Below are positions 17,270-25,974 of a DNA stretch of 64,000 bases, piece after piece. The DNA comes from Streptomyces acidiscabies (lineage in GTDB: Bacteria > Actinomycetota > Actinomycetes > Streptomycetales > Streptomycetaceae): the NCBI RefSeq assembly GCF_020010905.1, contig NZ_JAGJBY010000001.1, forward strand, positions 4,980,001-5,044,000. The letters run 5' to 3'. A program made the translations under genes and the position numbers. The first letter of the stretch is position 1. Every line of letters starts with the position of its first letter. Under the pieces are notes generated by a model that saw nothing but the letters and a program-made list of their open reading frames with translations, did no database searches and was not told where the DNA came from.

Positions 17270-18207
17270 CGTTGCAGATGGCCCGGGACCAGGTGTCCGT
17301 GAGGAAGGTGACCCAGAGCCGTCGGCCACGCTCCTCCCAGTGGGCGGCGTGGGCCTTCCTCACGCCGGTCACCCTCTACCTCGTCCTCTTCTACGCCTAT
17401 CCCCTCTACCGCAACCTCGATCTGAGCCTCAGGCACTACACCGTCCGCTCCTTCGTGAACGGCGACGCGCCCTTCACCGGGCTCGACAACTACCGGACCG
17501 TCCTCGACGACCCGACGTTCATGCCCGCGCTCGTCCACACGGTGCTCTTCACCGCCGTGAGCCTCGTCTTCCAGTACGCCATCGGGCTCGCCCTCGCCGT
17601 CTTCTTCAACCAGCACTTCCGGCTCTCCGCGACCCTGCGCGCCCTCTTCCTCGTCCCCTGGCTGCTGCCGCTCATCGTGTCCGCGTCCACCTGGTCCTGG
17701 ATGCTCAACAGCGACTCCGGGATCGTGAACGCCGCGCTGAAGGCCGTCGGGCTCGGCTCGGTCAACTGGCTGACGTCGCCGTCCTGGTCGCTGGTCTCGG
17801 TGATCGTCGCGAACATCTGGATCGGCGTCCCGTTCAACCTGGTCGTGCTCTACAGCGGGCTCCAGTCCATTCCCGCGAACCTTTATGAGGCGGCCTCGCT
17901 CGACGGGGCGAATTCCTGGCAGCGGTTCTGGTCGATCACCTTTCCCCTGCTGCGGCCGGTTTCCGCGATCACGCTGCTGCTCGGGCTCATCTACACGCTC
18001 AAGGTGTTCGACATCATCTGGATCATGACCAAGGGTGGTCCGGCGGATTCGTCCACCACGTTCGCGACCTGGTCCTATCAGCTCGGATTCGGCAATCTGC
18101 TGCCCGCGTTCGGGCCCGGCGCGGCCGTCGGGAATCTGCTCGTCGCCGCCGCGCTGGTCTTCGGGTTCGTCTATCTGAGAGTTCAGCGGAAGCAGGCGAT
18201 GTCGTGA
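17266..18207 (+). CDS. Sugar ABC transporter permease 1
   Basis: A GTG at 17266 overlaps the preceding stop in a GTGA arrangement. The start is chosen for translational coupling; TTG 17272 or ATG 17278 are alternatives, and the protein is about 313 residues. It has six hydrophobic helices from WAAWAFLTPVTLYLVLFYAY onward. The cytoplasmic EAA loop that contacts the ATPase is LYEAASLDGANSWQRFWSI. It belongs to the MalF/UgpA-type permeases. It works with the next gene as the transmembrane heterodimer. Confidence 0.92.
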   Translation: MTLQMARDQVSVRKVTQSRRPRSSQWAAWAFLTPVTLYLVLFYAYPLYRNLDLSLRHYTVRSFVNGDAPFTGLDNYRTVLDDPTFMPALVHTVLFTAVSLVFQYAIGLALAVFFNQHFRLSATLRALFLVPWLLPLIVSASTWSWMLNSDSGIVNAALKAVGLGSVNWLTSPSWSLVSVIVANIWIGVPFNLVVLYSGLQSIPANLYEAASLDGANSWQRFWSITFPLLRPVSAITLLLGLIYTLKVFDIIWIMTKGGPADSSTTFATWSYQLGFGNLLPAFGPGAAVGNLLVAAALVFGFVYLRVQRKQAMS

Positions 18208-19013
18208 GAAAGGGCTGGAAGACCGGAATCGGGCTGATGCTGACCGGAGTGATGCTCTTTCCGGTCTACTGGATGGTCAACGTCTCGTTCACCCGGGACC
18301 AGGACATGCGCAAGAGCCCGCCGGATCTGCTGCCGCTGCACGGCACGCTCGACGGATACCGGACGGTTCTCGACGACCAGCTGCCCTATCTCGGGACGAG
18401 CTTTCTGATCGGGCTCGGGACGGTGGCCCTGACCGTCGCGCTGTCGGCTCCCGCCGGGTACGCGCTCGCCAAGCTGCGGCCCAGGGGCGGGGGTGTGCTG
18501 AGTTTCGTGCTGCTGGCCGCGCAGATGATTCCCGGGATCATCATGGCGATGGGGTTCTACGCGATCTATCTGCAACTCGGGGTGCTGCAATCCGTGCCCG
18601 GGCTGATCGTCGCGGACTCCACGCTCGCCGTTCCCTTCGGGGTGCTCATCTTCACGGCGTTCATGTCCGGGATTCCCGGGGAACTCCTCCAGGCCGCGAA
18701 GACCGACGGGGCCGGGACGCTGCGGACTTTCTGGTCCGTCGTGCTGCCGATGAGCCGTAACGCCGTGGTCACCGTTTCCCTGTTCGCTTTCCTGTGGTCC
18801 TGGTCCGACTTCGTGTTCGCGAGCACGCTCGTGAACGGCGGCGCGCACGAGCCGATCACGCTCGGGATCTATCACTACATCGGCAACAACAACCAGGAAT
18901 GGAACGCGGTCATGGCCACCGCGGTCGTCGCGTCGCTCCCCGCCGCCGTGATTCTCGTCCTCGCTCAGCGTTATGTCGCCGCCGGTGTGACCGCCGGTGC
19001 GGTCAAGGACTGA
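18204..19013 (+). CDS. Sugar ABC transporter permease 2
   Basis: This 269-residue protein starts at GTG 18204, in a GTGA overlap with permease 1. It is a MalG/UgpE-type six-helix permease with the EAA-like loop LLQAAKTDGAGTLRTFW. No ATP-binding protein gene is found in the operon. In Streptomyces such importers usually share the MsiK ATPase encoded elsewhere, so that is inferred here. It is followed 39 bases later by the cytoplasmic glycosidase. Confidence 0.92.
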   Translation: MRKGWKTGIGLMLTGVMLFPVYWMVNVSFTRDQDMRKSPPDLLPLHGTLDGYRTVLDDQLPYLGTSFLIGLGTVALTVALSAPAGYALAKLRPRGGGVLSFVLLAAQMIPGIIMAMGFYAIYLQLGVLQSVPGLIVADSTLAVPFGVLIFTAFMSGIPGELLQAAKTDGAGTLRTFWSVVLPMSRNAVVTVSLFAFLWSWSDFVFASTLVNGGAHEPITLGIYHYIGNNNQEWNAVMATAVVASLPAAVILVLAQRYVAAGVTAGAVKD

Positions 19014-19052
19014 AAACCCCTCTGCAACTGCTCCAGAAACGAGTCTCCCCCC

Positions 19053-20777
19053 ATGACCGCCGTCCCCTCCGGTCCGGCCTTCTCCGTCCACGACATTCCG
19101 TTCAGCTTCTCCGGCTCCTGGTTCGACGTGTCGCCCGTCGTCGCGGAGAAGACGTACGCCGACGACCTCCACCTCGTCTCGCACCAGAACGGCATGCACG
19201 GCGTCCTGCGCCTCGTCCCCCTCGACCCGGCGACCGGCACGCGCGCCGAGACCCGTATCGAGGCCACGCCCGCCCTGCTGAGCTGGGCCGGTGCGGGCGG
19301 GCGCGTCGAACTCGCCTACGAGACGCCGGACACGCTGCGGCTGCGCGGGAACGGCCTCGGCCTCGGGGTCTACGCCGCCGCGCCGACGCTGACGCCGTTC
19401 AGCGGGACGTACTTCTTCCCCGACCCGGCGACCGGCGCCCACGTCTTCACGTCGTACGAGACCGGGCGGCGCTACCGCGTCACCGTCCTGTCCGGCACCC
19501 TCGCCGACGTCCTCGGCGCGCAGGCGCTGGGCGGCGCCGAGCGCGGGGTCGTCGTCGCGGGGGAGTGGGAGATCGCCGTCGAGGAGATCGACACCGCGCG
19601 TCCGGCGTACACGTCCTCGGCGTCCTTCGACGACGTCGTGCGGGGGGCGCGGGAGGCGTTCGCGGCGTTCGTCGACGCCGTGGCGCCCTGGCGGTCCGAC
19701 GACACGCCGGCCGCCGAACTCGCCGCGTACGTCCTGTGGTCGGCGACCGTACGGCCCACCGGGCTCGTCACCCGGCCCGGCGTCCTCATGTCCAAGCACT
19801 GGATGGACAAGGTGTGGAGCTGGGACCACTGCTTCAACGCCCTTGCCCTCGCGCCGGGTTGCCCCTCCCTGGCGTGGGACCAGTTCGCGCTGCCCTTCGA
19901 CCACCAGGACGCGAGCGGTGCGCTGCCCGACTCGGTCACGCACTCCGAGGTGCTGCGCAACTTCGTCAAGCCGCCCATCCACGGCTGGGCGTTCGGTCAC
20001 CTGCGCCGCCGGCTCGCCACACCCCCTGCGCGGGACGAACTCACCGAAGCCTACGAGCGGTTGGAGCGCTGGACCGGCTTCTGGCTCACCGCGCGCCGCG
20101 CACCCGGCGCCGACCTGCCGTACTACGAGCACGGCAACGACAGCGGCTGGGACAACGCGACGACCTTCGACCCCGAGCGGGTGGTCGTCACCGCCGACCT
20201 CGCCGCGTTCCTGATCCTTCAGCTGCATGAACTCGCCGACCTGGCGCGGGAGCTGGAGAGGCCGTCCGACGTGGATCGCTGGGCGGAGCTGGCCTCGCGG
20301 ACCCAGGCGGCGCTTCTCGACCAGCTCTGGACCGGTGACCGCTTCGCCGCCCGCTCCGCCACCACCGGTGCCACCTGGACCAGCGCCGGACTCCTCGACC
20401 TCATGCCGATCGCCCTCGGCGAGCACCTTCCCGCGGACATCGCCGGCACCCTCGCCGACCGCATCAAGGCCCACCTCACGCCGTACGGCCTCGCGACCGA
20501 ACTCACCGACTCCCCGCACTACTTGCCCGACGGCTACTGGCGCGGGCCCATCTGGGCACCGGCCACGATCCTTGTCGAGGACGGCCTGCGCCGCGCGGGC
20601 CACGAACGTCTCGCGGACGACATCAACGCACGGTTCCGGGCGCTGTGCGAGACGCACGGTTTCGCGGAGAACTTCGACGCGTTGACGGGGACGGGGCTGC
20701 GGGACCGGGCGTACACGTGGACGGCGTCGGCGTATCTGCTGCTGGCGGAGGCGTACGCGCGGCGGGCGGGCGACTGA
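19053..20777 (+). CDS. Cytoplasmic (alpha/alpha)6-barrel glycosidase, GH63/MGH1-like
   Basis: This 574-residue protein starts at ATG 19053. Residues ~1-190 are a beta-rich N-terminal domain. Residues ~220-570 form an (alpha/alpha)6 barrel of the GH63/amylo-alpha-1,6-glucosidase-like type. Diagnostic segments are KHWMDKVWSWDHCF (~250), the active-site stretch GNDSGWDNATTFDPERVV, and YLPDGYWRGPIWAPATILV. Both acidic catalytic residues are expected near these motifs (Asp in NDSGWDNAT and an acidic residue near the C-terminal end). There is no signal peptide. As last gene of the LacI operon, it probably hydrolyses the imported oligosaccharide, likely at an alpha-glucosidic or similar linkage. A glucosylglycerate-type hydrolase is another possibility in this family. 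Confidence 0.82.
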   Translation: MTAVPSGPAFSVHDIPFSFSGSWFDVSPVVAEKTYADDLHLVSHQNGMHGVLRLVPLDPATGTRAETRIEATPALLSWAGAGGRVELAYETPDTLRLRGNGLGLGVYAAAPTLTPFSGTYFFPDPATGAHVFTSYETGRRYRVTVLSGTLADVLGAQALGGAERGVVVAGEWEIAVEEIDTARPAYTSSASFDDVVRGAREAFAAFVDAVAPWRSDDTPAAELAAYVLWSATVRPTGLVTRPGVLMSKHWMDKVWSWDHCFNALALAPGCPSLAWDQFALPFDHQDASGALPDSVTHSEVLRNFVKPPIHGWAFGHLRRRLATPPARDELTEAYERLERWTGFWLTARRAPGADLPYYEHGNDSGWDNATTFDPERVVVTADLAAFLILQLHELADLARELERPSDVDRWAELASRTQAALLDQLWTGDRFAARSATTGATWTSAGLLDLMPIALGEHLPADIAGTLADRIKAHLTPYGLATELTDSPHYLPDGYWRGPIWAPATILVEDGLRRAGHERLADDINARFRALCETHGFAENFDALTGTGLRDRAYTWTASAYLLLAEAYARRAGD

Positions 20778-20911
20778 CGGGGCGGGCGCGAGCACCGGCC
20801 CGGGCGCCGACGCCCGCACCAACCCCGTACATGGCCGGTGATCCACTTGTGGCCGTACCCCCTCTCCCGGGATACCTGGTGTGTGCACGCCACGGCCTGA
20901 GAGGGGAAACG

Positions 20912-21886
20912 GTGGCTTTCCGGATCCACTTGACGCACGACGACCTGCTCCGGGTGACTCTCGCGGACGGTCCCGCGCTCCTCACCGAGACCGTGACCAG
21001 CCTGCGCGTCCTCCAACAGCGCAGGCCGGGACCGATGTTGGGGCCCTGGCAGCGCTGGGCCCGGCAGCGGGTGCCGCCCTCGGTCCACGCGCTGCGCCCG
21101 CTGGTGACGCTGAAGCGGGCGATCCCCGACTTCCTCACCCCCGCCGGCGGCCTGGGCCTCGACGAGGGCCTCGACGCGCTGCTGCACACGCCCGGGCGGG
21201 TCCTGCGCGCGGACCTCGAAGACTTCGCCCGCCTCACCGGCGCCCGCCTGCCGTCGTGGGCCGACGACCTGGCCGCCGGGTCCCCGCGCGCCCTCGACGC
21301 GGTCGCGCGGGCCGTACGGGACTGGCACGAGGCGGCGATCGAACCGATGACCGCGCACCTGCGCGGCCGAGCCGAGGAGACCCGGTCGGCGCTGGCCCGC
21401 ACCCTGCTCGCCCAGGGCCTCGACACGCTGCTCGGCGGCCTGCACCCCACGGTCACCTGGAGAGCCCCGGTCCTGGAGATCGCCACCACCCACCACGACA
21501 TCGACATCCCCCTCAAGGGCCACGGCCTGCACCTGGTGCCGTCCCTGTTCGGCGGCCGGGAGGTGTCGATCCAGTACGCCCCCGAAGAGCCCCTCGTCCT
21601 GTTCTACCCCCTCGCCCACGGCCCGCTCTGGACCCCCGGCCACCGGCCCGGCCCGCACGCGCTCGGCGCCCTCCTCGGTCCCACCCGCGCCGCCGTCCTG
21701 CGCGCCGTCGTCGCCGGACACGGCGTCACCAGCGCCGAACTCGCCCGCCGCGCCGAGGTCTCCCCGGCCACCGTCTCCCACCACACGACCCTGCTGCGCG
21801 ACGCCGGCCTCATCACCACCCGGCGCGAGGGCCCCCACGCCCACCACTTCCCCACACCTCTCGGCGCGCACCTCGCGGACGGCTGA
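20912..21886 (+). CDS. DUF5937/ArsR-type winged-helix regulator
   Basis: The GTG at 20912 is chosen because a GAGGGGAAA site sits just upstream and the preceding in-frame residues do not resemble protein; this gives 324 residues. Residues 1-240 form the N-terminal effector-like domain of this actinobacterial family (AFRIHLTHDDLLRVTLADGPALL onward). The C-terminal ~80 residues are an ArsR-like winged helix: LGPTRAAVLRAVVAGHGVTSAELARRAEVSPATVSHHTTLLRDAGLI. ArsR-type regulators commonly respond to metals or small ligands, but no metal-binding Cys pair is evident. The target is unknown. The gene faces the DUF1707 gene and they share a terminator. Confidence 0.8.
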   Translation: MAFRIHLTHDDLLRVTLADGPALLTETVTSLRVLQQRRPGPMLGPWQRWARQRVPPSVHALRPLVTLKRAIPDFLTPAGGLGLDEGLDALLHTPGRVLRADLEDFARLTGARLPSWADDLAAGSPRALDAVARAVRDWHEAAIEPMTAHLRGRAEETRSALARTLLAQGLDTLLGGLHPTVTWRAPVLEIATTHHDIDIPLKGHGLHLVPSLFGGREVSIQYAPEEPLVLFYPLAHGPLWTPGHRPGPHALGALLGPTRAAVLRAVVAGHGVTSAELARRAEVSPATVSHHTTLLRDAGLITTRREGPHAHHFPTPLGAHLADG

Positions 21887-21953
21887 CCTGCACTCTTCGA
21901 ACACCGTCCAAGCGGCTGGGCCGACGCGCGCGGTGCCCCGACGATGGAGTCAT

Positions 21954-22004
21954 CCGCTGAGGCCGGAGGTGTACGGGGGACACAGCTCGCTCCGGCCTCA
22001 GCGG
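21954..22004. terminator. Perfect 15-bp hairpin between convergent genes
   Basis: Arms CCGCTGAGGCCGGAG (21954-21968) and CTCCGGCCTCAGCGG (21990-22004) are exactly complementary with a 21-base loop. It lies 67 bases after the ArsR-type stop and covers the DUF1707 stop codon, so it probably serves both strands. Confidence 0.75.
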
Positions 22005-22609
22005 CCCGGCGACCTGCGCAGCAGCCACTGCCCCAGCGACCTCCGCGCCGGACGGATCATCACGCGGCCGAACGCCTTGTCGCCGGTGAGTTCGATGCGG
22101 AGGGCCGTGGGGGTGGAGTCGTCGCGCCGGCGGTACTTGACCTTCGCGTGCTGGACACGGAGGGCGTCCGCGTCCACGACGATGCCGGGGCGGGTGATCA
22201 GGGTCAGGGTCTTGCCGTACACCGCCATGTCGATGTGCAGCGTGGGCTGAGTGATCTCCGCCTGCGTGAAGTCGAGCGTCACGTCGCACCACTGCGTCGC
22301 CAGCTCCAGGCGGCGCGGTACGACCCAGCGGCCCACCCGCTCGACCTTGCTGAACGTCTGCTCGATGCGCAGGACGTCCTTGACCTCGGCGACGGCCGTG
22401 CCGGAGGACGTGGAGACCGGGGGCAGGTCGGCGGTGAGGACGGTGAGGTCGTCCATCGTGCGGGCGGACAGGGCGAGTTCGATGCGCTCGTCCAGCTCGG
22501 CCGAGGTGAGGCGGCCGTCGCCGGCCGAGATGCGCAGGACGTCCACCACGTGGTCCCGGTCGGCGTGGGAGGCCCGCAGCTTCCCGGTGGCCGTGATCTC
22601 TTCCGGCAT
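21998..22609 (-). CDS. DUF1707 (SHOCT-like) domain protein
   Basis: This 203-residue protein starts at an ATG. The N-terminal ~55 residues are the DUF1707 domain, LRASHADRDHVVDVLRISAGDGRLTSAELDERI, with the ASxADR...G.L...E..ER pattern of this actinobacterial family. After a short Pro/Ser linker comes a beta-rich domain (~80-190, VVPRRLELATQWCDVTLDFTQ, TLHIDMAVYGKTLTLITRPGI) resembling the cell-wall-active-protein-like domain often fused to DUF1707. The tail has several Arg residues, and there is no transmembrane helix. The role is unknown; such proteins are suspected in signalling or envelope stress. A candidate promoter is noted upstream. Confidence 0.85.
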   Translation of the reverse strand: MPEEITATGKLRASHADRDHVVDVLRISAGDGRLTSAELDERIELALSARTMDDLTVLTADLPPVSTSSGTAVAEVKDVLRIEQTFSKVERVGRWVVPRRLELATQWCDVTLDFTQAEITQPTLHIDMAVYGKTLTLITRPGIVVDADALRVQHAKVKYRRRDDSTPTALRIELTGDKAFGRVMIRPARRSLGQWLLRRSPGR

Positions 22610-22659
22610 CGCTTCCGTCCCCGTCCTCTTGAGCGGTGTCCCGAGGCTGGCAGACTAAC

Positions 22660-22687
22660 GCTATATCGCGATGCCCGTGCGGGCCAA
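22660..22687 (-). promoter_or_regulatory. Candidate promoter of the DUF1707 gene
   Basis: Read on the minus strand, TTGGCC (22682-22687), 16 bases and TATAGC (22660-22665). An ATCGCGAT palindrome (22665-22672) overlaps the spacer and could be an operator. Confidence 0.35.
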
Positions 22688-22692
22688 GGGCC

Positions 22693-24996
22693 CTAGGCGC
22701 TGGTCTCCGCCAGCTCCTGGCCCAGGTGGCGGGCGAGTTCGGCGGGGCTGGGGTTCTCGACGATCGCGACCATGGCTATCTCCAGGCCCGTCAGCGCCAT
22801 GAGGGTCTTGGTGAGTTCCAGGGCCATGAGGGAGTTGAGGCCGTTCTCCAGGAAGTTGCTGTCGTCGGCGAGGTCGGTGTTGAGCAGTGTGCTCGCCTCG
22901 CTGCGGATCGTGTCGACCAGGAGCCGTTCCCGTTCCTCGGGTGTGGCCGCGGCGAGTTGCCGCTCCAGGGCGGTCGTCTCCTGCTCGGGGGTGTCGGGCG
23001 TGCTGGTCATGTGTGCTCCTGGGTGAGTGGTGTGGTCGTGCAGCCAGTAACGGGTGGTCCGGAAGGGGTAGACGGGAAGGTCGACGGCCCCGGCCCGGAC
23101 GGTGAGGGACCAGTCGACGGTGCTGCCGGAGACGTACAGCCGGGCGAGAGCGGCGAGGGTCGCGCGTACGTCGTCCGGGGACGGCGGCGAGCTCAGCCGC
23201 CGGCGCCAGTCGATGTCACCGGCCGCCAGGGCGACTTCGCCCAGGACGGACTCGTACGCGTCCCCCGCGCCGACCAGCCGGCACACGTCGTCGCGGCCGA
23301 GCGCACCGGCGGCGTGGGCGGCCACGACGGGCGGGGGCGTCTCCTCCTCGGGGCCGGGGTCCCGGACCAGCCAGGGGTGTTCGGCGCCGTCGGCCAGCGC
23401 GGACACCGCGGACAGCAGGTCCGGCAGGCCGTCGCCGACGGCGACCGCCCGGTGTTCGAAGGGGGTCCGGGTGGCCGCGAGCGAGTACGCGACCTGCGCC
23501 GGGGACGGCGGCGGATCGGCCGCCGCGAGATGCGCCACCAGCGCCCGCGCCAGCGCGCGCAGCGCCTCGGGGGTACGGGCCGACAGCGGCCAGGCGACCG
23601 GCCGCCCGGGTACGCCGGTGTCGGCCGCCGGGCCGGGCGGCGGCGCTTCTTCGAGGATCAGGTGGGCGTTCGTCCCGGACGTCGCGAACGCGGAGACCCC
23701 GGCCCGCCGGGGTGTGTCGCGGCGCGGCCAGGGCACCGGGTCCGTGAGGAGCCGGACCGCGCCCTTCTTCCAGGTCGCCAGCGGCGTCGGCCGGTCGATG
23801 TGCAGGCTCGCCGGCAGGGTGTCGTGCCGCAGCGCCTGGACCATCTTGATCAGCGCGGCGGCACCGGCCGCCCCCTGCGTGTGCCCCGTGTTGGACTTGA
23901 CGGACCCGAGCCACAGCGGCCGTTCGGGCGACCGGCGTGCCCCGTACGTGGCGAGGAGGGCCTGCGCCTCGATGGCGTCCCCGATGGGGGTCCCCGTGCC
24001 GTGCGCCTCGACCGCGTCGACGTCGTCGGCGGCGAGCCCGGCATCGGCCAGCGCGGCCCGGATCACCCCTTGCTGGGAAGGGCCGTTGGGGGCGGCGAGG
24101 CCGTATCCGGCGCCGTCCTGGTTGAGCGCCGAGCCCCGGATGACGGCGAGCACGGGATGGCCCGCGCGCCGGGCGTCGCCGAGCCGCTCCAGCAGGACCA
24201 GTGCGACGCCCTCCGCGAGTCCCATGCCGTCGGCCGCCGCCGCGAACGGCTTGCACCGGCCGTCGGGGGCCAGGGACTTCTGGTGGGCGAAACCGTGGAA
24301 GGTGTGCGGGGTGGCCATGACGGTGCCGCCCCCGGCGAGCGCGATCCCGCACTCGTCGCGGCGCAGCGCCTGGCAGGCCAGGTGGATCGCGACGAGGGAC
24401 GACGAGCAGGCCGTGTCGACGCTGATCGCGGGGCCTTCGAGGCCGAGGGCGTAGGCGATCCGGCCGGACACCAGGCTCCCGGAGGTGCCGCCGCCGAGGT
24501 ACGGCAGGAGCTGTTCGGGGACGGACTGGAGGTTCGTCGCGTAGTCGTGGTTGGTGGCGCCGACGTACACGCCGGTGGGGGTGGAGCGCAGGGTGTGCGG
24601 GGCGATCCGGGCGCGCTCGACGGCCTCCCACGCGAGCTGGAGCACGATGCGCTGGAGGGGCTCGGTGGCCAGCGCCTCGTCGGGGCCGACGCCGAAGAAG
24701 CCCGCGTCGAACCCGGCCGGGTCGTCGACGAAGCCGCCGAGTCGCGCGTACGGGGGTTCCGCGGGGAACGTCCAGGCCCGGTCGTCGGGGAACCCGGTGA
24801 CGGCGTCGCGCCCCGAGGCCACCAACTCCCACAGGTCCTCGGGGGAGTTGACCTTGCCGGGGAGCCGGCAGGCCATGGACACGACGGCGATCGGCTCGTG
24901 CAGGGCCGCCGTGAGGTCGGCCAGCCGCTGCCGCGCCTGGTGCAGTTCCGCGGCCGTCCACTTCAGGTACTCGACGAGCTGCTCTTCGTTCGGCAC
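22693..24996 (-). CDS. Free-standing KS-ACP type I PKS protein lacking an acyltransferase
   Basis: The GTG start at 24996 has AGGAAGG upstream; the protein is 767 residues. Residues 1-33 form an N-terminal docking coil (EEQLVEYLKWTAAELHQARQ) resembling those of PKS2-PKS4. The KS (~34-450) has active Cys197 in DTACSSS, HGTGT and KSNTGHTQ, so it is catalytically plausible; it departs from the norm with EPLQR in place of DPQQR. Residues ~455-545 match the KS-AT linker. The AT body is then absent, with no GHSxG, and the post-AT linker resumes (VDWSLT...VDLPVYPFRTTRYWLHD). The ACP (~685-767) has Ser722 in GLNSLMAL, with Asn where Asp is usual. It is therefore probably a module whose AT was deleted, loaded in trans or non-elongating, perhaps near the end of the line. 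It lies 78 bases downstream of the hydrolase in the same minus-strand operon. Confidence 0.9.
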   Translation of the reverse strand: MPNEEQLVEYLKWTAAELHQARQRLADLTAALHEPIAVVSMACRLPGKVNSPEDLWELVASGRDAVTGFPDDRAWTFPAEPPYARLGGFVDDPAGFDAGFFGVGPDEALATEPLQRIVLQLAWEAVERARIAPHTLRSTPTGVYVGATNHDYATNLQSVPEQLLPYLGGGTSGSLVSGRIAYALGLEGPAISVDTACSSSLVAIHLACQALRRDECGIALAGGGTVMATPHTFHGFAHQKSLAPDGRCKPFAAAADGMGLAEGVALVLLERLGDARRAGHPVLAVIRGSALNQDGAGYGLAAPNGPSQQGVIRAALADAGLAADDVDAVEAHGTGTPIGDAIEAQALLATYGARRSPERPLWLGSVKSNTGHTQGAAGAAALIKMVQALRHDTLPASLHIDRPTPLATWKKGAVRLLTDPVPWPRRDTPRRAGVSAFATSGTNAHLILEEAPPPGPAADTGVPGRPVAWPLSARTPEALRALARALVAHLAAADPPPSPAQVAYSLAATRTPFEHRAVAVGDGLPDLLSAVSALADGAEHPWLVRDPGPEEETPPPVVAAHAAGALGRDDVCRLVGAGDAYESVLGEVALAAGDIDWRRRLSSPPSPDDVRATLAALARLYVSGSTVDWSLTVRAGAVDLPVYPFRTTRYWLHDHTTHPGAHMTSTPDTPEQETTALERQLAAATPEERERLLVDTIRSEASTLLNTDLADDSNFLENGLNSLMALELTKTLMALTGLEIAMVAIVENPSPAELARHLGQELAETSA

Positions 24997-25074
24997 GGGA
25001 ATGGCCAGCCTTCCTGTACGGCACGGGGCCCGGCAGACGACGCCGTCAGGGTCGCCGCGGTGGCTTAAGCGGTG

Positions 25075-25974
25075 CTAACTCCCTCCTTGCTGACTCCCTC
25101 CTCGCTCCTGCCGGTCCGCCTCGCGGGCCAGCGCGAGGAGGTCGGCGGCGACCTCGCCGGGCGCGTCGGCGTGCACGTCGTGGTCCGTGCCCGGGTACCA
25201 GCGCACCCGCACCCGCTCCAGGGCGGCCTCGGCGGCGGCCACCCAGTCGCGCACCTGATCGGCGAGGCCGGGCAGCGCCGGGACGACCGGCAGGAGCAGC
25301 ACCGGGACCGTCACCTTCGGGTACCAGTCGGCGGGCCGTTCGCGCTGGAGGCTCCCGACGATCGACATGACCTGCTCGGCGCTCAGCCGGGGGGTGAGCA
25401 GGCCGCCGGGTCCGACGCGGTAGTCAGCGAGGCGGGCCTCGACGGCGGCCGGGGACCAGGCGGGGTGCGTGGTTTCCAGGTAGGCGCGCATGTCGGCGGC
25501 GGTGGTGGTGCCGTTCTGGGCGCGCCGGACGACCTCGGCGGTGCGCTCCCAGAAGGACCGCATCACCGGCCCGTCGAACTCGTACCAGCCGCCGTCCACC
25601 AGGGCCAGGGCGCGGACGAGCCCCGGGTGCTCGGCGGTGAGCCGCAGACCGAGGTGGCCGCCCCAGGAGTGGCCCGCCAGCAGGACGTCCCTCAGGCCCA
25701 GGGCGCTGGTCGCCCTCGCCACGTCGGCGACGACGGCCGCGTGCTCGTAGCCGTCCGGCGGTGCGTCCGACTCGCCGTGCCCGCGCTGGTCGACGGCGTA
25801 CACCGGGTGTCCGGCGGCGGCCAGCAGGTCGGCGACCTCGTCCCACATGCGGGCGTTGGACAGCATGCCGTGCAGGAGGACGAAGGGGCGGCGCGGGGCG
25901 GTGGGGCCCGAGGGGTCCCGGTGCCGGACGTTCAGGGACACCGACGGCGACACCGGGACGCGCAGTTTCCTCAC
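25075..25974 (-). CDS. Alpha/beta hydrolase of the PKS cluster
   Basis: The GTG at 25974 overlaps the methyltransferase stop by four bases (GTGA on the minus strand), so the two are translationally coupled; upstream in-frame residues are a shadow of the methyltransferase. The protein has 299 residues with the oxyanion motif LLHGMLSNARMW (residues 33-44), nucleophile elbow G101-H-S103-W-G-G, and probable catalytic His265 in GTDHDVHADAP. It belongs to the epoxide hydrolase/haloalkane dehalogenase-like branch. There is no signal peptide. Together with the methyltransferase and KS-ACP it probably acts in tailoring or release of the polyketide, such as ester or lactone hydrolysis or cyclisation. 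Confidence 0.85.
   Translation of the reverse strand: MRKLRVPVSPSVSLNVRHRDPSGPTAPRRPFVLLHGMLSNARMWDEVADLLAAAGHPVYAVDQRGHGESDAPPDGYEHAAVVADVARATSALGLRDVLLAGHSWGGHLGLRLTAEHPGLVRALALVDGGWYEFDGPVMRSFWERTAEVVRRAQNGTTTAADMRAYLETTHPAWSPAAVEARLADYRVGPGGLLTPRLSAEQVMSIVGSLQRERPADWYPKVTVPVLLLPVVPALPGLADQVRDWVAAAEAALERVRVRWYPGTDHDVHADAPGEVAADLLALAREADRQERGGSQQGGS

Noticed and set aside
14891..17329. An 812-codon minus-strand frame opposite the LacI and binding-protein genes
   Set aside because: It is antisense shadow, with no recognisable fold, and it runs across the operator region and promoter.
20782..20817. GCGGGCG/CGCCCGC pair after the glycosidase gene as a terminator
   Set aside because: Only seven bases pair around a 22-base loop in very GC-rich DNA, which is expected by chance.
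22636..25068. An 810-codon plus-strand open frame opposite the KS-ACP gene
   Set aside because: It is low-complexity shadow; the minus strand encodes clear KS and ACP motifs with a ribosome site.
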